Source: Sporosarcina sp. FSL K6-2383
Lineage (GTDB): Bacteria; Bacillota; Bacilli; Bacillales_A; Planococcaceae
Direction: 5' to 3'
Length of the DNA: 64,000 bases
Assembly (NCBI RefSeq): GCF_038618305.1
Contig: NZ_CP152017.1
Location: 2,271,501-2,335,500 of the forward strand
Within the stretch, counting starts at the first letter, position 1. Each line of letters begins with the position of its first letter. This document shows, in pieces, positions 29,684 through 38,051 of the stretch. Below the pieces are notes generated by a model that saw only the letters and a program-made list of their open reading frames with translations, did not search any database and was not told the DNA's origin. Both the position numbers and the translations under genes were made by a program.

Positions 29684-30673
29684 TTATGTATTCCCAAACA
29701 TAGACTCTAGTTCTTGTTGATTCTCAGATAGCCATAGCATTTCCTCTGCAAAACGTTCTGGTGGTCCACTATGCTGATCCATGCTTGAGTCTATCCACCA
29801 TGTACTTTCCATAAACCATAACATTTTTAAAGAGCTGCTTATGAACCCTTTGTCAACTAAACAGTGCTCACTATATCCTTCTATAAAAGCTTGAACAAGA
29901 GAAACATCAAAGTTATTTTTATATAAAGCCCCGGACATGACAGCTCTTGCAACATCGAGCTGTGGGTAATCATATTTCATTCGATCAAAATCTAAAATAG
30001 AACTTACTTTCTCCTCTTTAAACAATAAATTATCCACCCAGAGATCCCGATGAGCCCAACCAGTTGCATTCAGATTAAAACCTGCCAGATTTATAGTTTT
30101 AGTTACGTTATATTGTGTTTCTAATATGGGTAATACATCTGATTTGTTCATATTATTTGCATGATTCCAAGCAGATTCCCAATGAGTTAAACGTTCCTCA
30201 CGACTTGGGGGAATAAATTCGGGGCTTCTCTTAAGCCCAAATGTACCGTCATTTAACAAATGATGCATATTGCCGGTGACTCGTCCTAAATCATACATTT
30301 GATGAACATTTAATTTACCTGGAGGGATGACAGCACCATCACAATATTCCATTAACATAAACAGTTCGCCCTTATCCGATTCTAAAAGATACTGTCCTTC
30401 ATAAGAATAGAGCTTAGGGCACCGAAGCCCTCCCTGATGTAGCCGCATTTGTTGAGAGAAAGCTACTATTAGATCTTCACGATTATATAGTTTGTATCTT
30501 TCTTTGTTGTATTGCTTGAGCAAAAAAACGCCGGAATCTGTTGTTATTTTCCACTTTAAATTTAGCCATCCACGTTTTATAGGTGTAGCTTCTAATACTT
30601 TAAATTCAAAATATCGTTTACAAGTATCGATAAGGTCATTCAATATCATTTCTTCTGTTACTACAAAGTTCAT
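29684..30673 (-). CDS. CotS/YsxE-type kinase-like (APH fold) protein
   Basis: 329 aa. It belongs to the aminoglycoside-phosphotransferase fold branch that includes spore coat CotS, CotI and YutH. The catalytic loop is GWAHRDLWVDNLL (HxDxxxxN) and the metal-binding DFD is in ILDFDRMKYD. The N-terminal lobe has LLKQYNKERYKLYNRE. Spore-coat assembly or polysaccharide phosphorylation is plausible from the family; there is no direct context. The start at 30673 follows CAGGAGGTGCAAC. Confidence 0.8.
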   Translation of the reverse strand: MNFVVTEEMILNDLIDTCKRYFEFKVLEATPIKRGWLNLKWKITTDSGVFLLKQYNKERYKLYNREDLIVAFSQQMRLHQGGLRCPKLYSYEGQYLLESDKGELFMLMEYCDGAVIPPGKLNVHQMYDLGRVTGNMHHLLNDGTFGLKRSPEFIPPSREERLTHWESAWNHANNMNKSDVLPILETQYNVTKTINLAGFNLNATGWAHRDLWVDNLLFKEEKVSSILDFDRMKYDYPQLDVARAVMSGALYKNNFDVSLVQAFIEGYSEHCLVDKGFISSSLKMLWFMESTWWIDSSMDQHSGPPERFAEEMLWLSENQQELESMFGNT

Positions 30674-30855
30674 GTTGCACCTCCTGTTCTTCTTCGCTAT
30701 AGAGAAGTCATCATATGTCTGCAAAATCATTTGGATAATTCCTTACATAATCGTTTATGTTTAATTTCCATAGAAGCACTTCATTCGTCCGATTCTAGCT
30801 CCCCCGAATAATTAGTATTCCACACAAATTTGAGAATACCTCTAAAATAACACCA

Positions 30856-32109
30856 CTATTTCTTATGCCCGCCAATCAACTTATCTCTCTCAATAGCTGT
30901 TCCGGCTTCTGTATAAGACACTGCACGAAGAATGGCGTTCGATCCATATTTATTTCTGAGTGCATCAATGGTTGCACCTAATTGCCGGGTTCGTTCTGAA
31001 CGATCATCGAATAGGCTGAGCTGCATGGAATGCTCATCTTCCAAATTTGTTAGGCTAATCGATAAACGCCGAACCGGACTACCGTCATGAAACTTATCGA
31101 ATAATGCTATACATAGCTGATAGATTTTCATTGTTTCATTGGTCGCCTCGCCTATCGAACGCGAACGGCTAAAACCACCAGACAGTGCTCGTTTCGAATA
31201 GCCGATAGACAAATGAACCGTGCGCCCTGCCTTCCTCGCTTCCCTTGTCCTCTTTGCAACGTCTTCGCACATTTCAAGCATGACCGTGAGTACATCTTCT
31301 CGTTTATTATAATCGCGATACAACACTTGCCCTTTCCCATAGCTCTTTTGTCCTTCAACGAGTGGGGCGCCTAGTTCGGACAAGTCGATACCATGCGCAT
31401 GATGATATAATTGGTTGCCCATAAGGCCGAATTTCTTTTCTAGCGTTTCAAGAGGCGCGTGGGCAAGATCGCCGACAGAGAATATTCCCATGTCGTTCAA
31501 TGTCTTTTCCAATCGACTGCCGATTCCCCACATGCGACTTAACGGTGCGACAGGCCATAGCTTTGTAGGGACATCCTCATAAGTCCACCGCGCGACGCCC
31601 GTCTTTTTTGCTTCGATATCAAGGGCCAGTTTGGCCAACAGCATATTCGGTCCAATTCCACATGCTGAGCGTAATTGAAATTGGTTTTCAAGATCGTCTT
31701 GTATCCGTTTAACCGTCTCTTCCACAGGTCCCCATAATCGCTCCGTCCCACCTAGGTCAATAAAACTTTCATCGATACTATAAACATGGATAGCTTCTTT
31801 TGGCACATAATTATTTAGCAATCGGACAATTTCCATTGATATATCAATATATAACGCCATCTGTGGTTCGATAAGATGAATCGCGGGATCATCTGGAATT
31901 TCAAATAGCCGCATGCAAGACTGTACACGAAACTTTTCCTTCAGCATGGGAGATGCCGCCAGGACAATTCCGCCTTTCTTTTGTTTATTGCCAATAACGG
32001 CAATAGGGGTCTTCGTGACATCGAGCCCTTCAATCACCGCCGCACAGCTGGCATAAAAGCTACGCATATCAAGGCAGACGATTTGTCGGTCTGGTAACTG
32101 TTCATACAT
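30856..32109 (-). CDS. Y-family DNA polymerase, UvrX/YqjW type
   Basis: 417 aa translesion polymerase. The palm motif CLDMRSFYASCAA carries the first catalytic Asp, YSIDESFIDL carries the Asp-Glu pair, and the HhH region LSRMWGIGSRLEKTLNDMGI and little-finger domain follow. It resembles B. subtilis PolY2 (YqjW)/UvrX. The C-terminal segment MQLSLFDDR resembles a beta-clamp binding motif (QLSLF). The start at 32109 follows GAAGAGGG; an in-frame extension to 32223 runs through the promoter. A LexA box lies in the promoter. Confidence 0.92.
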   Translation of the reverse strand: MYEQLPDRQIVCLDMRSFYASCAAVIEGLDVTKTPIAVIGNKQKKGGIVLAASPMLKEKFRVQSCMRLFEIPDDPAIHLIEPQMALYIDISMEIVRLLNNYVPKEAIHVYSIDESFIDLGGTERLWGPVEETVKRIQDDLENQFQLRSACGIGPNMLLAKLALDIEAKKTGVARWTYEDVPTKLWPVAPLSRMWGIGSRLEKTLNDMGIFSVGDLAHAPLETLEKKFGLMGNQLYHHAHGIDLSELGAPLVEGQKSYGKGQVLYRDYNKREDVLTVMLEMCEDVAKRTREARKAGRTVHLSIGYSKRALSGGFSRSRSIGEATNETMKIYQLCIALFDKFHDGSPVRRLSISLTNLEDEHSMQLSLFDDRSERTRQLGATIDALRNKYGSNAILRAVSYTEAGTAIERDKLIGGHKK

Positions 32110-32145
32110 ACGAATACCCTCTTCCGAACATTCATTCTTATCAAT

Positions 32146-32175
32146 AGTATATACAGAACATACGTTCAAATTCAA
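32146..32175 (-). promoter_or_regulatory. LexA-controlled promoter of the Y-family polymerase
   Basis: On the minus strand TTGAAT (32170-32175) and TATACT (32146-32151) are 18 bp apart. GAACGTATGTTC (32156-32167), a perfect core match to the Bacillus SOS box, sits between them. This is the strongest LexA-site candidate of the window. Confidence 0.75.
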
Positions 32176-32203
32176 TCGGAATGATTTTCCACAAGAAATG
32201 ACA

Positions 32204-32240
32204 TAAAAAAAATCCCTTTCCATCAGTTAATGGGAAGGGA
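32204..32240 (-). terminator. Terminator of the MBL-SDR-DUF6440 operon
   Basis: TCCCTTCCCAT/ATGGAAAGGGA stem followed by eight T on the minus strand. It ends the upstream operon just before the polymerase promoter. Confidence 0.85.
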
Positions 32241-32304
32241 CCGGTAGTACTGCTTTATTTGCTCATGGTACATACAATGAGATGTCCCAGCTACTTGACA
32301 TTAA

Positions 32305-32469
32305 TTAATCAATCACTACTTTCCCATCTTTATCTAGCAACGGAGTCATTCCACTCAATCCAAGACCACTTGTGATGAGATAATTTACACCTGTTTCAGT
32401 ATCCACTACAATTTTAATAATGCCTCCACTGACGTGTTCTTTTAATTTTTCTTTAAATCTTTTTTTCAT
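32305..32469 (-). CDS. DUF6440-family small protein, 54 aa
   Basis: A short gene overlooked by length filters. It reads VSGGIIKIVVDTETGVNYL, then GLGLSGMTPLLDKDGKVV, the two halves of the DUF6440 pattern (conserved DxxTGVxYL and GxTPLLDxxGK). GGAGGGATTGTTTG lies in front of the ATG at 32469. It follows the SDR gene by 21 bp and is closed by a terminator. Function unknown. Confidence 0.8.
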   Translation of the reverse strand: MKKRFKEKLKEHVSGGIIKIVVDTETGVNYLITSGLGLSGMTPLLDKDGKVVID

Positions 32470-32490
32470 CAAACAATCCCTCCAGCTAAC

Positions 32491-33243
32491 TCATTTCTTC
32501 ATAAAATACTTACGCCCCAGCCGTTCTACAAGCGTTGGCGCGACAGCATGGAATTTACTCGTAACCCCCATATACCAAGGTAAATTGACATCCCTCACCG
32601 GACGTGCCACTGTTTTCATCACCGCATCGACAACATCTTCCACCGCCAATAAATGCCTGCCTAGTGATGTTCGGTAGGTGCCTGTATCATCTGCCAAATC
32701 CAAAAAGGGCGTGTCAATTGGCCCAGGATTGATTGTTGTAACGGCGATACCAAATGGTGCCACTTCCATACGCAATGCGTTGGTATAGCCGATAATGGCA
32801 TGCTTCGACGCTGCATAGATGGATGCTTTCGGTGTCGCTACTTTTCCGGCTTGCGACCCAAGAAAAATGAAGTGCCCACTTTTACGTTCCATCATCCCCG
32901 TCAACAATCGCTTAGTCAGTTGCATAGGCGCAACGACGTTGACAGCCATCATATTCTCGATTACTTCATCCGACATTTCGTAGGCATAATCGAACGCTCC
33001 TACACCAGCAGAAAAAATAACAACATCCGGCGTACCAATGTGAGCCAACAACCGTTCCATTTCCTCTTTGTCGGACAAATCCGCAGGTACTGTTTGTGCA
33101 CCTGCATTTTGCAATTCCCATAGCTTATCCGGTGCTCTACCCGTTGCCCAAACAGTATGACCTTCTAGCAACAGCCTTTTCGTCAGCGCATAGCCAACAC
33201 CGCTCGTCGCGCCTGTCACGACAACTGATTTACGCTTGTTCAT
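32491..33243 (-). CDS. SDR-family short-chain dehydrogenase
   Basis: 250 aa classical SDR. The Rossmann glycine motif TGATSGVG is at residues 9-16, then NNAG-like FSAGVGAF, the catalytic Ser in FLGSQAG, and Tyr/Lys in SIYAASKHA. PGPIDTPF is typical of the family's substrate loop. The substrate is unknown. The start at 33243 overlaps the MBL gene by 14 bp, so the two enzymes are co-translated; the longer in-frame extension lies entirely in the MBL gene. Confidence 0.88.
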   Translation of the reverse strand: MNKRKSVVVTGATSGVGYALTKRLLLEGHTVWATGRAPDKLWELQNAGAQTVPADLSDKEEMERLLAHIGTPDVVIFSAGVGAFDYAYEMSDEVIENMMAVNVVAPMQLTKRLLTGMMERKSGHFIFLGSQAGKVATPKASIYAASKHAIIGYTNALRMEVAPFGIAVTTINPGPIDTPFLDLADDTGTYRTSLGRHLLAVEDVVDAVMKTVARPVRDVNLPWYMGVTSKFHAVAPTLVERLGRKYFMKK

Positions 33244-34174
33244 AGTGATAGACGCCGCCTTCGTCACATGTTTCAACAACAAGCCCCTCATCGACAAGAT
33301 AATCTGTTTGACCAATTGTTTCGGACAATGTCAGCCCTAATTCTTTTTCATAAACAGCCGGGAATAACTCTTTTGTGAGTTCAAAAATCGTGCGCGGTCC
33401 ACCGTCCATCATAGCCAACACCTTCATCGCTCGTTCACGCTGCTTCACCAGGCGACCTTCAATCAGCGGATGAATATTGCGCACGTCATTGCCATGCCCG
33501 CTGTAAATGATATCAATAGGCAATGTTAGTAGCCGTTTCAATGACGCGTTATATTGTAATAGCGAACGCGGACGTCCCATCTTCGGATCAAGTGGCGGCT
33601 CAATGAGTGGATTAGAAGATACTTTTTCAAGCACAAGATCCCCACCAATCATTTCGCCCGTTTGTTCATGCCAAAAAACGAGATGACTTTGCGCATGTCC
33701 TGGTGTTTCCATGACCGTCCAACCTTCATGTCCAGGCAGTGCATCTCCCTCGGCAAGTAGACGATCGAGCGGTCTCTCCCCCATTAACGCGGCGGAGCGC
33801 TTCATGCGCTTGACCCAGAAGAGATATTCCTCAGGAACCCCTTCTTCCAAAAGACGCTCCAAGTAAAATGCATCATGATACTGGAAGAAATCGTCGTCCC
33901 GCTTCAGCCAAAGATCGTTATAGGTATGCCCCAACACATTTGCCCGATCAAATGCGTCAATCCATCCGGCGTGATCAGGATGGTGATGTGTCAAAATGAC
34001 TTGTTCAATATCGTTGAATGCATACCCCGCTTCCTTAATGCCATGCTCAAGCGCCGCGTAGGCCTCGGGTGTTTTTGGTCCTGCATCGACGAGCGACAGC
34101 GTATCCCCTTTTACAAGAAATGAATTAACATCGCCAACTGCGAATGGTGTTGGAAGTATAATTTTATGTATCAT
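33230..34174 (-). CDS. MBL-fold metallo-hydrolase
   Basis: 314 aa. The zinc motif HHHPDH (63-68) follows the beta strand QVILT; a second His is in METPGHAQSHL, an Asp in MIGGDLVLEK and a last His in YSGHGND. The C-terminal winged-helix-like extension resembles the LACTB2 / YqgX-like hydrolases, so a thioester or lactone substrate is possible. ATG at 34174 (or the preceding TTG). First gene of the MBL-SDR-DUF6440 operon. Confidence 0.85.
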   Translation of the reverse strand: MIHKIILPTPFAVGDVNSFLVKGDTLSLVDAGPKTPEAYAALEHGIKEAGYAFNDIEQVILTHHHPDHAGWIDAFDRANVLGHTYNDLWLKRDDDFFQYHDAFYLERLLEEGVPEEYLFWVKRMKRSAALMGERPLDRLLAEGDALPGHEGWTVMETPGHAQSHLVFWHEQTGEMIGGDLVLEKVSSNPLIEPPLDPKMGRPRSLLQYNASLKRLLTLPIDIIYSGHGNDVRNIHPLIEGRLVKQRERAMKVLAMMDGGPRTIFELTKELFPAVYEKELGLTLSETIGQTDYLVDEGLVVETCDEGGVYHYEQA

Positions 34175-34319
34175 CAATAAAAGTCCCCTTTGTATAAATG
34201 AATGAGTATTCAGTTCATTGTACCTTTTTTAGAGAGGGACGTCACCTTTTGATTTCTTAAAATATGCTATAATAAAATTAAATTCACAGAATCATTATCT
34301 TAGTTAGGAGAGTGTCTAC

Positions 34320-35453
34320 ATGGGCTTATTCGGATTTTTCAAAAGTCAATTTATCGAAGTCATTGAATGGACGGATAGCAGTACAAATACGTTAGTCTAC
34401 CGCTTCCCCGTTGAAAACAATGAAATTAAAATGGGTGCAGAGTTAACTGTACGAGAATCGCAAGTCGCGATTTTTGTCAATGAAGGCGAGATTGCAGACG
34501 TCTTTGGGCCTGGGCGACATCTCTTGTATACACAAAATATGCCGATTTTGACGAAGTTAAAATCCTGGAAACACGGCTTTGAATCACCTTTTAAAGCCGA
34601 AGTCTATTTTGTCAATACAAAGCAATTTGTCAATCAAAAATGGGGCACTTCTAACCCAATTATGATGCGGGATGCTGAATTTGGCATGATTCGTTTACGG
34701 GGTTATGGGATTTATTCCTACCGAGTATCTGAACCAACTGTATTTCTCAAAGAACTGTTTGGAACGAGTGCATCTTACGAGACAAATGCAATTGAGGATC
34801 AACTGAAAAAGATGATTTTGTCCGGATTGACAGATCTTTTTGCGGAGTCAAAAATTCCTGCATTGGATTTGGCGATGCATTACGATGAATTGAGCGAGCA
34901 AGGGCAAACGAAGATGAAACAACGCTTCAACGCGTTCGGCTTCGACATCACTTCCCTCTATATTGAAAACTTATCATTGCCTGAAGAAGTCGAAAAAGCG
35001 ATGGATAAGCGCACAACGATGGGCGTACTCGGTGACATGAATCAGTATCAGCAATACCAAGCGGCGGAAGCAATTCGTGAAGCAGCTCGCAATGAAGGCG
35101 GCGGATTGGCAGGCGCTGGTGCGGGACTTGGTGCAGGTGCTGCTCTCGGCGGCATGATGGCCAATGCATTTTCAGCATCCCCACAACAACCAGCGGCAGC
35201 ACAGCCAGCCAAAATAAACTGTCCGCATTGCCAAGCACAAATTCTAGCAACCGCTAAATTTTGTGGAGAATGTGGCAAAACGGTTCAAACCGAGAAAGTC
35301 CCTTGTATTAGCTGTCAAGCTCCAATCAATGCAGATGCCAAATTCTGCGGAGAATGTGGCACACAGCAAGTAACAGAAAAAACTTGTACGAAATGCGGCA
35401 AGAAAAATACACCAACAGCAAAATTCTGTGGCGACTGTGGAGATACGCTATAA
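34320..35453 (+). CDS. SPFH-domain protein with C-terminal zinc ribbons (YdjI-like)
   Basis: 377 aa. The N-terminal SPFH/'virion core-like' domain (about residues 20-250) is as in B. subtilis YdjI. A short Ala/Gly-rich linker follows, then three zinc-ribbon repeats, each with two CxxC pairs (CPHC/CGEC, CISC/CGEC, CTKC/CGDC). In B. subtilis YdjI recruits the PspA homologue YdjF to the membrane with YdjG and YdjH. Here no PspA is adjacent. The ATG follows TTAGGAGAGTGTCTAC. The YdjG-like gene follows after 24 bp. Confidence 0.85.
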   Translation: MGLFGFFKSQFIEVIEWTDSSTNTLVYRFPVENNEIKMGAELTVRESQVAIFVNEGEIADVFGPGRHLLYTQNMPILTKLKSWKHGFESPFKAEVYFVNTKQFVNQKWGTSNPIMMRDAEFGMIRLRGYGIYSYRVSEPTVFLKELFGTSASYETNAIEDQLKKMILSGLTDLFAESKIPALDLAMHYDELSEQGQTKMKQRFNAFGFDITSLYIENLSLPEEVEKAMDKRTTMGVLGDMNQYQQYQAAEAIREAARNEGGGLAGAGAGLGAGAALGGMMANAFSASPQQPAAAQPAKINCPHCQAQILATAKFCGECGKTVQTEKVPCISCQAPINADAKFCGECGTQQVTEKTCTKCGKKNTPTAKFCGDCGDTL

Positions 35454-35477
35454 CATGCATGCAAATGGGGTGGTCTC

Positions 35478-36590
35478 ATGACAGGTGAAGAAAACGAATC
35501 CTATACAGTCGAACAGACAGAAGTGACGAAATGCCCTTCCTGTGGTGGTAATGCAGTATTTGATCCCACGAGTGGGACACTAAAATGCCCGTTTTGTGGA
35601 AGCGAACGGGAAATTGAAATGACTCAGCACAATACGATTGAACATGATTTTTTACAAGCACTAGAACAAGACGATCATGGCTGGGACGATGAAAAAAGAG
35701 TGTTTAAATGTGCTAACTGTGGTGCGGAAACACTATTGGATAAAGATAAGGTAGCAGATTTCTGTTCATTTTGCGGCTCATCACACATCACCGTCAGTGA
35801 GCATCACGCCGGCATCAAGCCCGCATTGGTACTGCCCTTTCAAGTTCCAAAGGAAGAAGCGATTGATAAATTTAAAGTGTGGATACGAAAAAGATATTTT
35901 GCCCCAAACAAGCTAAAAAAGTCGTATACATTAGATAAATTATCAGGTGCCTATATTCCCTATTGGACATTTGATTCGCAAACGGATTCCGGCTATGTCG
36001 TCAGAATTGGTACGTATTATTATGTCATGGTAACGCGAACTGTCATGGAAGACGGCAAACCGAAACAAGTGACCGAACAGGTACGGAAAATTAGATGGCG
36101 CACGGAACACGGCCGTTATAGTGAGTTTTTTGATGATGTATTAGTCAAAGCTTCTCGCAATGTAGCTAGTGGGTTGATTGATCATATTGAGCCTTTTCGT
36201 CTACATGAACTGGTTGATTATAAAACTCCCTATCTATCGGGCTTTTTAGCAGAAAGATATTCTATTCCACTAAAGGATGGCTGGACAGATGCTAAAGGAA
36301 TGATTGACCAGGGGATTAGGAGTGGAATTCACGGGCAAGTCCATGGCGATGAAGTCCAAATAGTAAGTGTTTCCACCGACTATACAGGGATTACGTATAA
36401 GCATATTTTATTACCTATTTGGATTTCATCCTTTAGCTTTAATAATAAAATTTATCGTTTCCTTGTCAATGGCCAGACAGGCAAGGTTAGTGGAAAATCA
36501 CCGGTGAGTGCGGTCAAAGTAACATTGGCCGTATTAGTCGCCATCGCGGTCATCGGTGTCGTCTGGTTTTTCATTCAGGCAAACCAATAA
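35478..36590 (+). CDS. Zinc-ribbon membrane protein (YdjG-like)
   Basis: 370 aa. Two N-terminal zinc ribbons (CPSCGG...CPFCGS and CANCGA...CSFCGS, residues about 15-95), a large middle domain with PYWTFDSQTDSGY, and a single C-terminal TM helix (about 345-366). It resembles YdjG, part of the YdjFGHI membrane-stress complex. The pair with the SPFH gene probably forms a membrane-associated complex; the missing ydjF and ydjH could be elsewhere. ATG after GGGGTGGTCTC. Confidence 0.8.
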   Translation: MTGEENESYTVEQTEVTKCPSCGGNAVFDPTSGTLKCPFCGSEREIEMTQHNTIEHDFLQALEQDDHGWDDEKRVFKCANCGAETLLDKDKVADFCSFCGSSHITVSEHHAGIKPALVLPFQVPKEEAIDKFKVWIRKRYFAPNKLKKSYTLDKLSGAYIPYWTFDSQTDSGYVVRIGTYYYVMVTRTVMEDGKPKQVTEQVRKIRWRTEHGRYSEFFDDVLVKASRNVASGLIDHIEPFRLHELVDYKTPYLSGFLAERYSIPLKDGWTDAKGMIDQGIRSGIHGQVHGDEVQIVSVSTDYTGITYKHILLPIWISSFSFNNKIYRFLVNGQTGKVSGKSPVSAVKVTLAVLVAIAVIGVVWFFIQANQ

Positions 36591-36602
36591 CCGGACAGAA
36601 TG

Positions 36603-36894
36603 TTGACTTTGTTCAGACAACGTGTAATAATCATTCTAATTCATGAAACGATAAGCGTAGACGAAGATTAGTACTGGTAGAAATGGACAACAGAAAATGT
36701 GGTCACCGGCTGAAAGCCACAGTCCCCCTCCTACCCTGAACCTCCTTCTGAGCTGCCGTGGAAACCCGGCCGTGCCTTTCGCGTTACGAAAGAACGAGAT
36801 GTACTAGCCATATAATTAGCTAGTAAAACTAGGTGGTACCGCGGAAACATGCGTTTTCGTCCTTCTATTAAAGGATGAGAGCGCATGTTTTTTT
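36603..36894 (+). promoter_or_regulatory. T-box riboswitch upstream of proC (proline candidate)
   Basis: The conserved T-box AGGTGGTACCGCGG is at 36830-36843. The terminator follows: AAACATGCG at 36845 pairing with CGCATGTTT at 36882-36890 plus a T-run. A promoter TTGACT-(16/17)-TAATAA starts the leader at about 36603-36631. Upstream stems and a CTGAACCTCC segment (36737-36746) on the 3' side of stem I offer CCT, a proline codon, as specifier. Together with proC downstream this suggests tRNA-Pro sensing; the specifier assignment is inference. Confidence 0.88.
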
Positions 36895-36917
36895 ATTTGA
36901 ATGAAGGAGTGATTGAT

Positions 36918-37727
36918 ATGAAGAAAATTGTATTTATAGGTGCAGGTTCAATGGCAGAAGCCGTTATTGCAGGGATTGTTAAACAAGGTGTCATTGAGCC
37001 ACAGCAAGTCTATGTGATGAATAAATCAGATGACGAAAGACTGATTTCACTACAAAATAAATATGGTATTTCGATCGTTTGTAAAAATAAAGAAGCATTG
37101 AAAACAGCCGATTTAGTTGTACTGGCGACAAAACCGAAAGACATTCATCAGGCGATGTCGGACATTCGCCCTCTTCTTACGACACAAGCAGCTGTTTTAT
37201 CTGTCATTGCGGGCGTTTCCATCGAGACGATTGAAAATGGACTCGGCACAAGGCCAGTCGCTCGTTCCATGCCAAACACCTCTGCAACAATCGGTAAATC
37301 AGCAACTGGTGTTGCTATGAATAATGCTGTCGATGAAACTTTGCGTAAGCATGTCCTCGGTCTATTGGAAGCCATCGGTCTCGTGAAAGAAGTCGAAGAA
37401 GACGATCTTCATGCAGTCACCGCCCTATCCGGCAGTGGACCTGCTTATGTTTACTATTTGGCAGAAGCCCTTGAAGAAGCCGCAATCGCCAAAGGCATTT
37501 CCAAAGACGTCGCACGCTCTCTTATCATCCAAACACTCGAAGGCGCCGCGGCGATGATGAAAGAAACGGGCACAGAACCAGCGGAATTGCGGAAAAATGT
37601 AACGAGTCCGAATGGCACGACTGAAGCAGGATTAAAAGCATTGGAAGGTAGATTGTTTAAAGAAGCGATTGGAGAATGTATTGATAAAGCGACAGCACGC
37701 TCGCGGGAGCTTGGTGCGCAGTCTTAA
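36918..37727 (+). CDS. proC: Pyrroline-5-carboxylate reductase
   Basis: 269 aa. NAD(P)-binding GAGSMAEA at residues 8-15. The C-terminal signature covers VTALSGSGPAYVYYLAEAL and the terminal TSPNGTTEAGL. It makes proline from P5C. The start at 36918 is preceded by AAGGAGTG; the frame open from 36885 lies in the T-box terminator and is rejected. It is controlled by the T-box leader. The 21-bp array 2 forms its 3' untranslated region. Confidence 0.96.
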   Translation: MKKIVFIGAGSMAEAVIAGIVKQGVIEPQQVYVMNKSDDERLISLQNKYGISIVCKNKEALKTADLVVLATKPKDIHQAMSDIRPLLTTQAAVLSVIAGVSIETIENGLGTRPVARSMPNTSATIGKSATGVAMNNAVDETLRKHVLGLLEAIGLVKEVEEDDLHAVTALSGSGPAYVYYLAEALEEAAIAKGISKDVARSLIIQTLEGAAAMMKETGTEPAELRKNVTSPNGTTEAGLKALEGRLFKEAIGECIDKATARSRELGAQS

Positions 37728-37985
37728 GGTTAATGAACTCGGCTACTGGTTTCGGAAACTGGACTACCTCAGGGGCGAACTGAACTACCTTTTTTGCAAA
37801 ACTAGACTACCCCGGTGGAACTCAACTACCTATTTAGCTAACTGGACTACCTCAGAGACAAACTGAGCTACCTATTCAGCAAACTGGACTACCTCGGCGA
37901 AACTCGACTACCTATTTCGCTAACTGGATTACCCTGAGGACTAACTGAGCTACCTTTTCGGAAAACTTGGCTACCCACTCCAGAA
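37728..37985. repeat. Array 2: twelve degenerate units on a 21-bp step
   Basis: The core AAACTGGACTACC recurs with its first C of CTAC at 37743, 37764, 37785, 37807, 37826, 37847, 37868, 37889, 37908, 37929, 37950 and 37971, so mostly 21 bp with single steps of 22 and two of 19. Units alternate between endings like TCAGAGAC and TATTTCGC, giving a higher-order step of about 42 bp. It occupies the whole gap from the proC stop to the shared terminator. Confidence 0.85.
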
Positions 37986-38016
37986 ACAAACATTTTCTCT
38001 ATCTAAACAAACGGCA

Positions 38017-38045
38017 AAACCCCGAAGCATCTACTCTTCGGGTTT
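38017..38045. terminator. Bidirectional terminator
   Basis: AAACCCCGAAG pairs with CTTCGGGTTT between convergent proC and the FtsW-like gene, beyond array 2. Confidence 0.85.
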
Positions 38046-38051
38046 CCCCAC

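Noticed and set aside
37728..37985. CRISPR array
   Set aside because: Units are 19-22 bp from start to start with no unique spacers, the sequence drifts between units, and no cas gene is near.
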